From contig NZ_PPDK01000003.1 in assembly GCF_003074135.1 (NCBI RefSeq), positions 248,001-312,000 on the forward strand: DNA of 64,000 nt, in the 5' to 3' direction. A program made the position numbers and the translations under genes. Under the pieces are notes generated by a model. It had not been told where the DNA came from, ran no database searches, and was given only the letters and a program-made list of their open reading frames with translations. Below, in pieces: positions 34,800 through 44,555 of the stretch; the first letter of the stretch is position 1, and every line of letters begins with the position of its first letter. This DNA comes from Euzebya tangerina. GTDB taxonomy: Bacteria > Actinomycetota > Nitriliruptoria > Euzebyales > Euzebyaceae.

Positions 34800-34877
34800 A
34801 CCTCTGATCCCGGCCTGCAGTCACACCACCTGTCCAACTCACACTCCAACCCGTCACACGTCCACCAGGAGACCCGC

Positions 34878-37862
34878 ATGGCTTCCCGCGCCGCCGCACG
34901 CCCATCAACAACAACCACTCCAACTCGCGCACTGCCCGTCCCGCGGCTGCTGGCCGCCATGCTGGCGGTTGCAGTGCTGGCCAGCACGCTGGCTGCAACC
35001 ACAGCGCTGCCTGCCCACGCGCAGGGCAACCCCGGATTCGGGCTGGAAACGGTCGTCGTCGAGAGCCCCGATCGGCCAACGAGCGTCCGACAGGTCCGGA
35101 TCACCCCGGATGGCGCCACCGCGGTCTTCACGGCTGATCTCGAGGTCGAGGGTCGCCCTGACCTCTGGTCGATTCCGTTGGATGGCGGCGCGAGGACCCC
35201 GACCCGGCTGAGCCCGGAGCCGGTCGCCGGTGGATTCGTCGGGGGGTTCACGATCAGCCCGAACTCCACCCACGTCGTCTTCAACGGCGACGTGCTGAGC
35301 GACGGCAGACGGGACCTGTTCGTCGTCCCGGTCGACGGATCCAAGCCGGCCACCCGCCTCAACATCGGCCCTGCCGAGGGCTTCGGCGTCAGCCAGTCCG
35401 TTGCGTTCACGCCCGACAGCCAGCGGGTGATCTTCCGGTCGGCCACGAGTGACGATCCGATTCTGGAGCTGTTCTCGGCTCCCGCGACCGGCGGGCAGCC
35501 GGTCCGCTTGAATGACGATGTCCCCGAGGGTGGAGGGGTCTCGACCTTCGTGGTGACACCCGACGGCAGCCGGGTGGTCTACCGTGCGGTCGGCACGACC
35601 ACCGGCGTGTTCGAGGCGTACAGCGCACCAGTTGACGCCGCCGGCGGACAGGTCCGTCTCAATGCGCCCCCTCCCCCTGACGGCGATGTCGAGGGCCGGT
35701 TGGTCGTCACACCGGACAGCACACACGTCGTCTTCAGCGGCGATCTGCGAGTTTCGGGCGTGTCGGAGCTGTTCAGGGCCCCGGTCGACGGCTCGGCGGA
35801 CCCGGTCGTGCTCACCCCACAGCCGGTGGTTGGCGGCGACGTCACCAGGAGCCAGTTCGACATCACCGCCGACGGCTCCCGGGTGGTGTACCTGGCCGAC
35901 CAGCGCGTCGATGAGGTACAGGAGATCTTCAGCGTGCCGCTGGAGGGTGGCCCGTCAGTCCGCCTCAGCAGTGATCCGGCAGGCGAGGGCGACATCCTCC
36001 GCTTCGAGCTGACACCTGACGGTGAGTCCGTCGTCTACCTCGGTGATCTGCTGACCGACGAGGTGCGCGAGATCTTCTCGGCACCGGTGGACGCCGGTGG
36101 CGCTCAGGTCCGCCTGAACGGTCCGCTGCCTCCGGGCGAGAGCCTGACCCGCTTCGACCTCTCGTCGGATTCCGAGCGTGTGGTCTTCCCCGGCAAGCTG
36201 ACGACCCCGGATGTGGTCGATGTGTACGCCGCGCAGGTCGGCGTCAGTGGAACTCAGGTGCAGCTCAGTGATGTGGACGTACCGGCGACCGCAGATGACG
36301 AGCTGATCACACCGGATGGCCGATTCGTGATCTACACCGAAGCGGTGCCCGACCAGCAGGGCTCCTCGACCGGTGCGTTCGCGCAGGCCGTGGTGGTTCC
36401 GATCGATGGGTCCGCGCCCGCACGACCGCTCACCGACGTCCCGGTCCAGTCGGACTCGATCCGGAGCATCCAGCCAGCCCCGGACTCATCCTTTGTGGTG
36501 TTCCTCGGGGACCTGCGGACGGCGGACGTGGAAGAGATCTACGCCTCCGGTCTGTCCCCAGCGCCGGTCACCGACCTGGCTGCCAGCGCAGTCGGCGCGA
36601 CGACGGCGGAGCTGTCCTGGACCGCCCCGACGACCGGTCAACCCGACACCTACCGGATGACGCTGGACCCGCCCGACATCGCCGACCGGACCATCGATGG
36701 CGCGCTGGAGTCCGCGACCTTGACCGGGCTGCAACCCGAGACCGAGTACACCGCGACCGTGGTGGCCACCAACGACGTGGGCAACTCCCGCGAAACCACA
36801 AATGCGTTCATCACCGCTGCAACCCCCAACCCCGGAGACCCTGCCGATCCGGGCGACCCAGGCGACCCGGGCGACCCGGGCGATCCAGGCGACCCGGGGG
36901 ATGACGACGGTGGTGAGACCGAGACCGTCCGGTTGGCCGGCGCCGACCGGTTCACCACCGCCACCACCATCGCGCTGGACCGCTTCGAGCCCGGAGACGT
37001 CGACACCGTCCTGCTCGCCACCGGCGGCGACTTCCCCGACGCCCTCGCCGGCGTGCCGCTGGCCACCGCGCTGGACGCACCGATCCTGCTCACCGCCACC
37101 GACACCCTCACCGACACGACCGCCAACGCCCTCACGGCGTTGGACCCCGACACCGTCATCGCCCTCGGCGGCACCGCCGCCATCCAACAGGCCATCCTGG
37201 ACGCCGCCGGTCTCGCTGCCGACGGGGCCACCACATCTCGTCTGGCCGGACCCTCCCGGTTCGAAACCGCCACCGCCATCGCCGACGCCCTCCTGGACGC
37301 CGGTGGTGACCCCACGAGCGTGTTCCTGGCCCTGGGCACCAACTTCCCTGACGCCATCGCCGCCGGACCCATGAACGCGGGCGCACCCATCCTGCTCACC
37401 GCCCCGGACACCCTCACCGACACGACCACCGCAGCGATCACCCGCGAGACCGGGGATGACATCCCACCGCCGCCCCAGCGCACCACGGCCGTCGGCGGCA
37501 CCGCGGTCATCCCCGACAGCCTCCTGAACGCAGCAGAACAAGCCGCCGCAGGCGCCGCCACCAACCGGCTGGCCGGACCCAACCGATTCGCCACCGCCAC
37601 AGCAGTCGCCGAAACCCTCCCCAACCCACAGACGGTCTACCTGGCCGTAGGCACCAACTTCCCCGACGCCCTCGCCGCCGGACCCGCCGCCGCAACCGAG
37701 GACGCACCCATCCTCCTGACCGTCGGCGGCGCCGACACCCTCCCCACTGAGACCGTCCAGTACCTCCAGACCCTGGACACCCTCGACCAGATCGTCCTCA
37801 TCGGCAGCACCACCGCCATCCCCGACACCATTGTTGATGAGCTAACCCGACTGCTCGGCTAG
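34878..37862 (+). CDS. Secreted beta-propeller/FN3/CWB2 surface protein, copy B
   Basis: A 994-residue paralog of copy A with the same layout: signal peptide (cleavage near AHAQ, residue 50), beta-propeller (about 52-560), FN3 (about 564-650, DTYRMTLDPPD), Gly-Asp-Pro linker (about 651-680, seven consecutive GDP-type units), three CWB2 repeats (about 685-994). Its upstream region lacks the GAACC-N16-CGTA promoter and the TGACAC array found before the other three, so it may be read from copy A or regulated separately. ATG 34878 has a GGAGA site 8 bp upstream. Confidence 0.9.
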   Translation: MASRAAARPSTTTTPTRALPVPRLLAAMLAVAVLASTLAATTALPAHAQGNPGFGLETVVVESPDRPTSVRQVRITPDGATAVFTADLEVEGRPDLWSIPLDGGARTPTRLSPEPVAGGFVGGFTISPNSTHVVFNGDVLSDGRRDLFVVPVDGSKPATRLNIGPAEGFGVSQSVAFTPDSQRVIFRSATSDDPILELFSAPATGGQPVRLNDDVPEGGGVSTFVVTPDGSRVVYRAVGTTTGVFEAYSAPVDAAGGQVRLNAPPPPDGDVEGRLVVTPDSTHVVFSGDLRVSGVSELFRAPVDGSADPVVLTPQPVVGGDVTRSQFDITADGSRVVYLADQRVDEVQEIFSVPLEGGPSVRLSSDPAGEGDILRFELTPDGESVVYLGDLLTDEVREIFSAPVDAGGAQVRLNGPLPPGESLTRFDLSSDSERVVFPGKLTTPDVVDVYAAQVGVSGTQVQLSDVDVPATADDELITPDGRFVIYTEAVPDQQGSSTGAFAQAVVVPIDGSAPARPLTDVPVQSDSIRSIQPAPDSSFVVFLGDLRTADVEEIYASGLSPAPVTDLAASAVGATTAELSWTAPTTGQPDTYRMTLDPPDIADRTIDGALESATLTGLQPETEYTATVVATNDVGNSRETTNAFITAATPNPGDPADPGDPGDPGDPGDPGDPGDDDGGETETVRLAGADRFTTATTIALDRFEPGDVDTVLLATGGDFPDALAGVPLATALDAPILLTATDTLTDTTANALTALDPDTVIALGGTAAIQQAILDAAGLAADGATTSRLAGPSRFETATAIADALLDAGGDPTSVFLALGTNFPDAIAAGPMNAGAPILLTAPDTLTDTTTAAITRETGDDIPPPPQRTTAVGGTAVIPDSLLNAAEQAAAGAATNRLAGPNRFATATAVAETLPNPQTVYLAVGTNFPDALAAGPAAATEDAPILLTVGGADTLPTETVQYLQTLDTLDQIVLIGSTTAIPDTIVDELTRLLG

Positions 37863-37871
37863 CGACCAACA

Positions 37872-37887
37872 CGCCCGCTGACGGGCG
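37872..37887 (+). terminator. Short perfect hairpin after copy B
   Basis: CGCCCG (37872-37877), loop CTGA, CGGGCG (37882-37887). Further GC-rich inverted repeats (CAGGGC with GCCCTG) follow within 30 bp. It lies 10 bp after the stop of copy B. Confidence 0.4.
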
Positions 37888-37980
37888 CGCTTGCCAGGGC
37901 ACGCCCGGCCCTGCCGTGCCTCGGGGACGTGCTGAGCGCGAGAGATCGCGCCGCCACGGCATCCACATGCGGGCTGTGCG

Positions 37981-38004
37981 AACCGACCGGCCGGCAGCTC
38001 CGTA
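37981..38004 (+). promoter_or_regulatory. ECF-like promoter, surface-protein copy C
   Basis: AACC (37981-37984, preceded by G), 16 bp, CGTA (38001-38004). The surrounding sequence differs from copies A and D while these elements and their spacing are kept, which argues for selection. Confidence 0.55.
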
Positions 38005-38024
38005 CTGCGGCATGTCCGCACACG

Positions 38025-38052
38025 TGACAGCCCGGTGACACGCCCCTGACAC
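38025..38052 (+). repeat. Three TGACAC-type direct repeats at 11-bp spacing, copy C
   Basis: TGACAG at 38025, TGACAC at 38036 and 38047. The first is 24 bp after the start of CGTA, as in copies A and D, although most flanking bases differ. Confidence 0.75.
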
Positions 38053-38125
38053 CCCGCTGCTCCACCGTCATCACTGCTCGCCCGACCATCACGCCTCGGT
38101 GAGCCCCACCCAGCCAGGAGACACC

Positions 38126-41100
38126 ATGACCCCCCGCCGCACCATGACCCGCCCGACCACACCCGTGACCTCGCCAGCCACGATCGCCCTCCCGGCGCAA
38201 CGCGACGTACCCGGCCATCTGCAGCGATGGATCGCCGCTGTGCTCCTCCTCGCAGTGCTGGCCAGCACGCTGGTTGCCGGAACTGCCGTGCCGGCAGGGG
38301 CCGCCGGCAACCCAGGCTTCGGCATCCAAGACCTGGTCCTCGAATCTGGGGACCAGCCCAACGAGCTGTCGCGGCCAGTGATCACCCCGGACGGCACGAG
38401 GGCGGTCTTCCGCGCCGACCTGGAGGTGCCTGGCCGGTTCGAGCTGTGGTCCCTCCCCCTCGACGGGAGCACGGCGACGCCGACACGGCTCAGCCCGGAC
38501 CCACTCATCCCAGGCGGTTTCATCGTCGACTTCGCGATCAGCCCTGACTCCACACGAGTGCTGTTCGTCGGCGATGTGCTGACCGACGGCACCAATGAGC
38601 TCTTCAGTATCCCCGTCGACGGCTCGGCGCCGGCCGTCCGCCTGAACGTGGGGCCAGCAGGCGGTCAGAACGTCGAGACGGACTTCGAGATCACCCCCGA
38701 CGGCGCGCGAGTCGTCTTCCGCGCAGAGACCGCCGGCCCCGACCAGTTCGAGGTGTTCTCGGCCCCCGTCGGCGGCGGCGACCCGATCAGGTTGAGCGAC
38801 GACGTCCCAGCCGGCGGCGGATTCTCCTCCGTCATCTTGACGCCCGACAGCAGTCGAGTCGTGTATGAGGGTGAGGGCAGGCGTGCAGGGTTCAATGAGC
38901 TGTACGCGGCCCCCGTGGATGCCAGTGGGCAACAGGTCCGGCTGGTCACCGCGTCCAGCGCCGACCGTGCCGTCCTGCGTGGCCGGCTGCAGGAGATCAC
39001 CCCGGACAGCACACGCGTGGTCTTCCACGCGGACCTCAACGCCGACTTGGTCAACGAGCTGTTCAGCGTGCCGATCGACGGCTCCGCCGACCCGGTTCGA
39101 CTGAACCCGGACCTGCCGTTCGGCGGCGACGTGGCCATCTTCGACGCCGCAATCACACCGGACAGCTCCCGCGTGGTCTACCTGGCCGACCAACGCGTCA
39201 ACAACGTCCAGGAGCTCTTCAGCGTCCCGGTGGAGGGAGGCCAGTCGATCCGGCTCAACAGCGATCCGGTGGGTGGCGGGGCGGTCCTCTCCCCGAAGCT
39301 CACGCCCGACGGCGCCGCGGTGGTCTATCTGGGCGATCTGGTGACGGACAACGAGCGCGAGATCTTCTCGGCGCCCGTCGACGCTCCCGGCGGTCAGGTC
39401 CGCCTGAACGACCCCCTGCCGGAGGGACTCAGCCTGTTCACCTTCCAGATGTCGCCCGACGCCGAACACGTCGTCATCCAGGGCCAGCTGACCACGCCGG
39501 GTGTGAACGACGTGTACTCCCTCCGGATCGGCGTCGAAGGCGACCAGGTACTTCTCAGCGACGGGCAGGGGCCCCAGGAGGCGAGGCTGCCCCTCTTCAC
39601 GCCTGACGGCCTGTCGGTTGTGTACAGCGAGGACGTCCTCATCGGACGGATCAAGCCGACCATCCAGAACTCCCGTCTCTTCACCGTCCCGATCGACGGC
39701 TCAGCCCCGCGGACGCCGGTGTCCGATCGGCCGGTGGAGGCTGACAGGATCGACGACCGCGTCATCTCGCCTGATGGAACCTTCGTGTTGTTCACCGGCG
39801 ACCTGCGAGGCGCCGGCGAGACGGAGATCTACGCCTCGGGTTTAAGGCCGTCTCCCGTCACCGACCTGACTGCCAGCGAGGTGGATACGACCTCAGCCCA
39901 GCTGACCTGGACGGTGCCAGCCTCCGGGCAGCCGGACAGTTACCAGATCACGGTCGACCCGCCGGATGCTGCTGCCCAGGTCATCGACGGCGCACTGACG
40001 GGTGCGTCCTTGAGCGGGCTGCGACCCGACACGGCCTACACCGCAACGGTGGTGGCCACCAACGAACTCGGCAACTCCGCCGACGCCGCCGTGGCGTTCA
40101 CCACCACGGCAGTCCCGGCTCCTGAGCCTGCCGATCCCGCGCCCGGAGATCCAGGCGATCCGGGTGATCCCGGTGATCCCGGTGACCCAGCCGAGCCGGG
40201 CGACCCAGGCGATCCAGGTGATCCGGGCGACCCTGGTGACCCGGAACAGCCGGGTGAGGACACCGGTACCGGTACCGAGATCGTCAGGCTGGCCGGCCCT
40301 GACCGGTTCACCACCGCCACCACCATCGCCCTGGACCGCTTCACCCCCGGAGACGTCGACACCGTGCTGCTGGCCACCGGCGGCGACTTCCCCGACGCCC
40401 TCGCCGGCGTCCCACTGGCCACCGCACTTGACGCCCCGATCCTGCTCACCGCAACTGACACCCTCACCGACACCACCGCAGACGCCCTGGCCCAACTGGA
40501 CCCCGACACGGTCATCGCACTGGGTGGCGCTGCCGCCATCGCCGAGCCGACCCTAGACGCTGCCGGTCTGGCCGCCGGCGGGGCGGCGACGCAACGTCTC
40601 GCCGGACCCTCCCGATTCGAGACCGCAGCAGCGATCGCGGGCGCGCTCCTCGACGCTGGGGGTGACTCGACCGAGGTGTTCCTGGCCCTGGGCACCAACT
40701 TCCCCGACGCCATCGCCGCCGGCCCCATCACCAACGGCGCACCCATCCTGTTGACCGCACCCGACACCCTCACCGACACCACCACGGCCGCCATCGCCCG
40801 CGACACCAGCAGTGACACCAGCACAGACACAGGTGCCGACACCACCACCGCCACACCCGCGCCACCCGACCAGATCACCGCCGCGGGCGGCACGGCGGTC
40901 ATCGCCGACGACGTCCTCGTCGCGGCCAGCCTGGCCGCCGACGGGGCCACCACCAACCGACTCGCCGGACTCAACCGATTCGCCACTGCGGTCGCGATCG
41001 CCGGGACCCTCCCCACCCCCGACACCGTCTACCTGGCAGTGGGAACCAACTTCCCCGACGCACTCGCCGCAGGACCCGCCGCAGCAGCCGACAACGCACC

Positions 41101-41254
41101 CATCCTCCTCGCCAACGGCGGCGCAGACCAACTCCCCCAAGAGACCGTCGAGTACCTCCAAAGCCTCGATGACCTCAACCAGATCGTCCTCATCGGCGGC
41201 ACCACCGCCATCCCCGAGCAGATCGAGACGCAACTCGATGCCGTCCTGGGCTGA
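38126..41254 (+). CDS. Secreted beta-propeller/FN3/CWB2 surface protein, copy C
   Basis: A 1042-residue paralog with long-n-region signal peptide (cleavage near AGAA, about residue 61), propeller (about 66-575), FN3 (about 578-662, DSYQITVDPPD), the longest Gly-Asp-Pro linker (about 665-710, with GDPAEP and GDPEQP variants) and three CWB2 repeats (about 715-1042). ATG 38126 follows an AGGAG site; the in-frame 38099 start is further from it. The array-type promoter lies about 75-145 bp upstream. Confidence 0.9.
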   Translation: MTPRRTMTRPTTPVTSPATIALPAQRDVPGHLQRWIAAVLLLAVLASTLVAGTAVPAGAAGNPGFGIQDLVLESGDQPNELSRPVITPDGTRAVFRADLEVPGRFELWSLPLDGSTATPTRLSPDPLIPGGFIVDFAISPDSTRVLFVGDVLTDGTNELFSIPVDGSAPAVRLNVGPAGGQNVETDFEITPDGARVVFRAETAGPDQFEVFSAPVGGGDPIRLSDDVPAGGGFSSVILTPDSSRVVYEGEGRRAGFNELYAAPVDASGQQVRLVTASSADRAVLRGRLQEITPDSTRVVFHADLNADLVNELFSVPIDGSADPVRLNPDLPFGGDVAIFDAAITPDSSRVVYLADQRVNNVQELFSVPVEGGQSIRLNSDPVGGGAVLSPKLTPDGAAVVYLGDLVTDNEREIFSAPVDAPGGQVRLNDPLPEGLSLFTFQMSPDAEHVVIQGQLTTPGVNDVYSLRIGVEGDQVLLSDGQGPQEARLPLFTPDGLSVVYSEDVLIGRIKPTIQNSRLFTVPIDGSAPRTPVSDRPVEADRIDDRVISPDGTFVLFTGDLRGAGETEIYASGLRPSPVTDLTASEVDTTSAQLTWTVPASGQPDSYQITVDPPDAAAQVIDGALTGASLSGLRPDTAYTATVVATNELGNSADAAVAFTTTAVPAPEPADPAPGDPGDPGDPGDPGDPAEPGDPGDPGDPGDPGDPEQPGEDTGTGTEIVRLAGPDRFTTATTIALDRFTPGDVDTVLLATGGDFPDALAGVPLATALDAPILLTATDTLTDTTADALAQLDPDTVIALGGAAAIAEPTLDAAGLAAGGAATQRLAGPSRFETAAAIAGALLDAGGDSTEVFLALGTNFPDAIAAGPITNGAPILLTAPDTLTDTTTAAIARDTSSDTSTDTGADTTTATPAPPDQITAAGGTAVIADDVLVAASLAADGATTNRLAGLNRFATAVAIAGTLPTPDTVYLAVGTNFPDALAAGPAAAADNAPILLANGGADQLPQETVEYLQSLDDLNQIVLIGGTTAIPEQIETQLDAVLG

Positions 41255-41281
41255 TCTAGGCGGTCATCGAACACGATCGCG

Positions 41282-41305
41282 AACCACCCGGCCCGGCGCT
41301 CCGTA
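41282..41305 (+). promoter_or_regulatory. ECF-like promoter, surface-protein copy D
   Basis: AACC at 41282-41285 (GAACC from 41281), 16 bp, CGTA at 41302-41305. The following sequence is nearly identical to that of copy A for about 80 bp. Confidence 0.55.
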
Positions 41306-41325
41306 CAGGGGAGCGTCGGCAGCGG

Positions 41326-41353
41326 TGACACCCGCGTGACACGCCGCTGACAC
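41326..41353 (+). repeat. Three TGACAC direct repeats at 11-bp spacing, copy D
   Basis: TGACAC starts at 41326, 41337 and 41348. The first is 24 bp after the start of CGTA. Same geometry as copies A and C. Confidence 0.75.
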
Positions 41354-41428
41354 CGACACCCGCCACCGTGATCGTCAGTGCCAACGCCGGTCACGACGCC
41401 GTTCCTTCACCCCCGCCCGGAGAAAGCC

Positions 41429-44400
41429 ATGGACCCCCGCCCAACCGCCGTCAGGATCGCCTCGATGCAACGTGTCACCGTCACGTTGCTCGTGTCCGCC
41501 CTCCTCGCCAGCACCCTCGTCACCATCACGGCCGATCCGGCTGCCGCAGCCGGCAACCCTGGGTACGGGATCCAATCTCTCGTGGTGGACGCAGGGGGAG
41601 ACCCTGCCGTCATCCGCGCGCTGGAACTCACGCCGGACGGCACCCACGCCATCCTTCTTGCCGACCTGGAGGGTGCCGGTCGGTTCGATCTGTGGTCGGT
41701 TCCCATGGACGGGAGCACGGCTGCGCCGACCCGCCTCAACCCTGAGCCAGTCCCCGCCGATGGGGACGTAAACGTCTTCCAGCTCAGCCCGGACTCCTCT
41801 CGAGTGGCCTTCGTCGGCGACCTGTTGGCGGAGGGCGCCTCCGATCTGTTCGTGGCACCTGTGGACGGTTCGAGCCCCGCGGTGCAACTCAACGTCGCAC
41901 CCGGTGATCGCCGCGTCCCCAGTTCGTTCACGTTCACGCCTGACAGCGCCCGTGTGGTCTTCCGGACCAGCAGCGCAGGCCGGTCGGAGCTCTTCTCCGT
42001 CCTGCTCGACGGCAGCCAGCCACTCCGGCTCAACGACGATGTCGTTGCCGGCGGAACCGTTCGACGCTTCGAGGTCACACCTGATGGGTCGCGGGTGGTC
42101 TACGACGGCGACCTCACCCGGAACAACGTCATCGAGCTGTACTCCGCCCCCGTCGATGCCAGGGGTCAGCAGGTGACCTTGAACACCGCACCCCCGTCTG
42201 GCGGCGAGGTGTTCGGGGGCGCGACGATCAGCCCGGACGGCTCGCAGGTGGTCTTCCGCGGCGATATCCGTGTGAACGACGTCTTCGAACTGTTCAGCGT
42301 TCCGACGGACGGCTCCGACGACCCGGTGCGGCTGACCACCGAGCTGACATCCGGTGGCGACGTGGAGCAGGGCAGTCCGCTCATCACACCGGATGGATCC
42401 CGGGTGATCTACCGCGCCGACCAGGTGACCGACGAGGTCGACGAGCTCTTCAGCATCCCCATCGAAGGGGGCCCATCGGTTCGTCTGAACAGTGATCCGG
42501 TCGCCGGGGGCGACGTCTCCCTCGTGCGGCTCGCACCCGATGGAGAGTCGGTTGTCTACCGAGGTGATCTTCTGACGAACGGTGTCACCGAGATCTTCTC
42601 AGCGCCCGTCAGTGCCACCGATGGCCAGGTCCGCCTGAACGACCCCTTGCCGCCAGACGTGAGCCTGTCCACCTTCTTCGTGTCCCCGGACTCTACGCAT
42701 GTGGTCTTCGATGGCGAGCTCACAACACCAGGGGTGGAGGACCTGTACTCGGCCCCGATCGGCGTGGGTGGCGGGCAGGTCCAGTTGTCCGACGCGGCGG
42801 ATCCGCAGGACGCACAATTCGCATCGATAACCCCCGATGGCAGGAGCCTGATCTACGTCGAGGACGTCAGATCCGGGCAGATCGAGGTGGTCGGTCGCTC
42901 GGCGCAGCTGCTCAGCGTCCCGATCGACGGCTCTGGTCCGCGGCGGCCCTTGAGTGACACGCCGGTTGAGTCTGACTCCGTCATCCGGGTGGACGTGTCG
43001 CCTGACTCCTCCTTCGTGGCCTTTGCTGGCGACCTTCGAACGTCGGGATCCACGGAGGTGTACGCCGCCGGTCTGGTGCCCACCGCCGTAACTGACCTGA
43101 CCACCGCTGAGGTGGATCAGACCTCGGCTGAGCTGACGTGGACGGCCCCGACAACCGGTCAGCCCGACAGCTACCAGATCACCCTGGACCCACCCGACAT
43201 CCCCACCCAGACCACCAACGGCGCGGCAACGGCCGCGACCCTGACCGGGCTGCAACCCGAGACGGGCTACACCGCGACGGTGGTGGCGGTCACGGCCGCT
43301 GGCAACTCCCAAGGCGCCACCGTGACCTTCACCACCCAAGCGGCGGTCGACCAGCCTGGGCCGGACCCGACCGACCAGCCGGACCCCGACCCGGACCAGG
43401 GTCAGGATCGCGATCCCGATCCCAGCGACACCGGTACCGGTACCGAGATCGTCAGGCTGGCTGGCCCGGACCGGTTCAGTACCGCCGCCACCATCGCCCT
43501 GGACCGCTTCGACCCGGACGACGTCGACACCGTCCTCCTGGCGACCGGAGGCGACTTCCCCGACGCCCTCGCCGGCGTCCCACTCGCCACCGCACTTGAC
43601 GCCCCCATTCTCCTCACCGCCACCGACACCCTCACCGACACCACCGCCACCGCCCTGGCCCAACTGGACCCCGACACCGTCATCGCCCTCGGCGGCACCG
43701 CCGCCATCAGCGACCAGACCCTCACCGCAGCCGGCTCTGCCGGAGACAGAGCCAGCACCCGACGACTGGCCGGCCCCACCCGGTTCGAAACCGCCACCGC
43801 CATCGCCGACGCCCTCCTCAACGCCGGCGGCGACCCACCGAGGTGTTCCTGGCCCTGGGCACCAACTTCCCCGACGCCATCGCCGCCGGACCCATCACCG
43901 CAGGCGCACCCATCCTGCTCACCGCACCCGACACCCTCACCGACACCACCACCGCCGCGATCACCCGCGACACCGGCAGCGACACCACCACCGACACCGG
44001 GCCAGACACCGGCGTCGACAGCACCACCGACACCCCGGCACCACCAACCAGCATCACCGCCGTCGGCGGCACCGCCGTCATCCCCGACGACGTTTTGGCC
44101 GCCGCATCACAGGCCGCCGGAGGCGCCACCACCCGGCGACTCGCCGGACCCAACCGGTTCGCCACCGCGGCAGCCATCGCTGCCACCCTCCCCAACCCCG
44201 ACACCGTCTACCTCGCGGTGGGCACCAACTTCCCCGACGCCCTCGCCGCCGGACCCGCCGCCGCAGCCGACGGCGCCCCCATCCTGCTCGCCGTCGGCGG
44301 CGCGGACCAACTCCCCCAGGAGACCGTCGAGTACCTCCAGACCCTCAACAGCCTCGACCAGATCGTCCTCATCGGCGGCACCGCCGCCCTCCCGGACCAC

Positions 44401-44433
44401 ATCGAAGACCAACTGGCAGCACTCCTCCCCTGA
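41429..44433 (+). pseudogene. Beta-propeller/FN3/CWB2 surface protein, copy D, with a 1-bp frameshift
   Basis: Fourth paralog. ATG 41429 starts a signal peptide (cleavage near AAAA, about residue 38), then propeller (about 42-550) and FN3 (about 554-639). The linker is Asp-Pro/Gln-rich (about 640-675) instead of Gly-Asp-Pro. CWB2 repeats follow until residue about 802, where the frame breaks at 43834-43836. Copy A has GACCCCACCGAAGTC here, copy D has GACCCACCGAGGTG: one C is missing from a C run. The correct frame resumes (VFLALGTNFPDAIAAGP) and runs to 44433 with no further defect. The shifted frame gives a Pro/Ser/Arg-rich tail to 44458. A real mutation, a phase-variable run or a base-calling error are all possible. 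Confidence 0.85.
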
Positions 44434-44439
44434 CGGGCT

Positions 44440-44475
44440 CGGGCTGGGCGCGGCGTGAGGGGCGTGCCCAGCCCG
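44440..44475 (+). terminator. Perfect 10-bp hairpin after copy D
   Basis: CGGGCTGGGC (44440-44449) pairs with GCCCAGCCCG (44466-44475) with a 16-nt loop, starting 6 bp after the stop at 44433. Likely transcription end of the surface-protein cluster; no T run. Confidence 0.6.
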
Positions 44476-44555
44476 GCCAACCTCTCACGTTGGCGACCGA
44501 CCAGCACTCGTGGTGCGTTTCCCGCGCATAGCCCGTGCACGTCTCCCGGTAGGAG

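Noticed and set aside
37859-39469. 536-residue minus-strand open frame across the copy C leader
   Set aside because: Antisense to copy C with shadow composition; would also cross the conserved promoter-array module.
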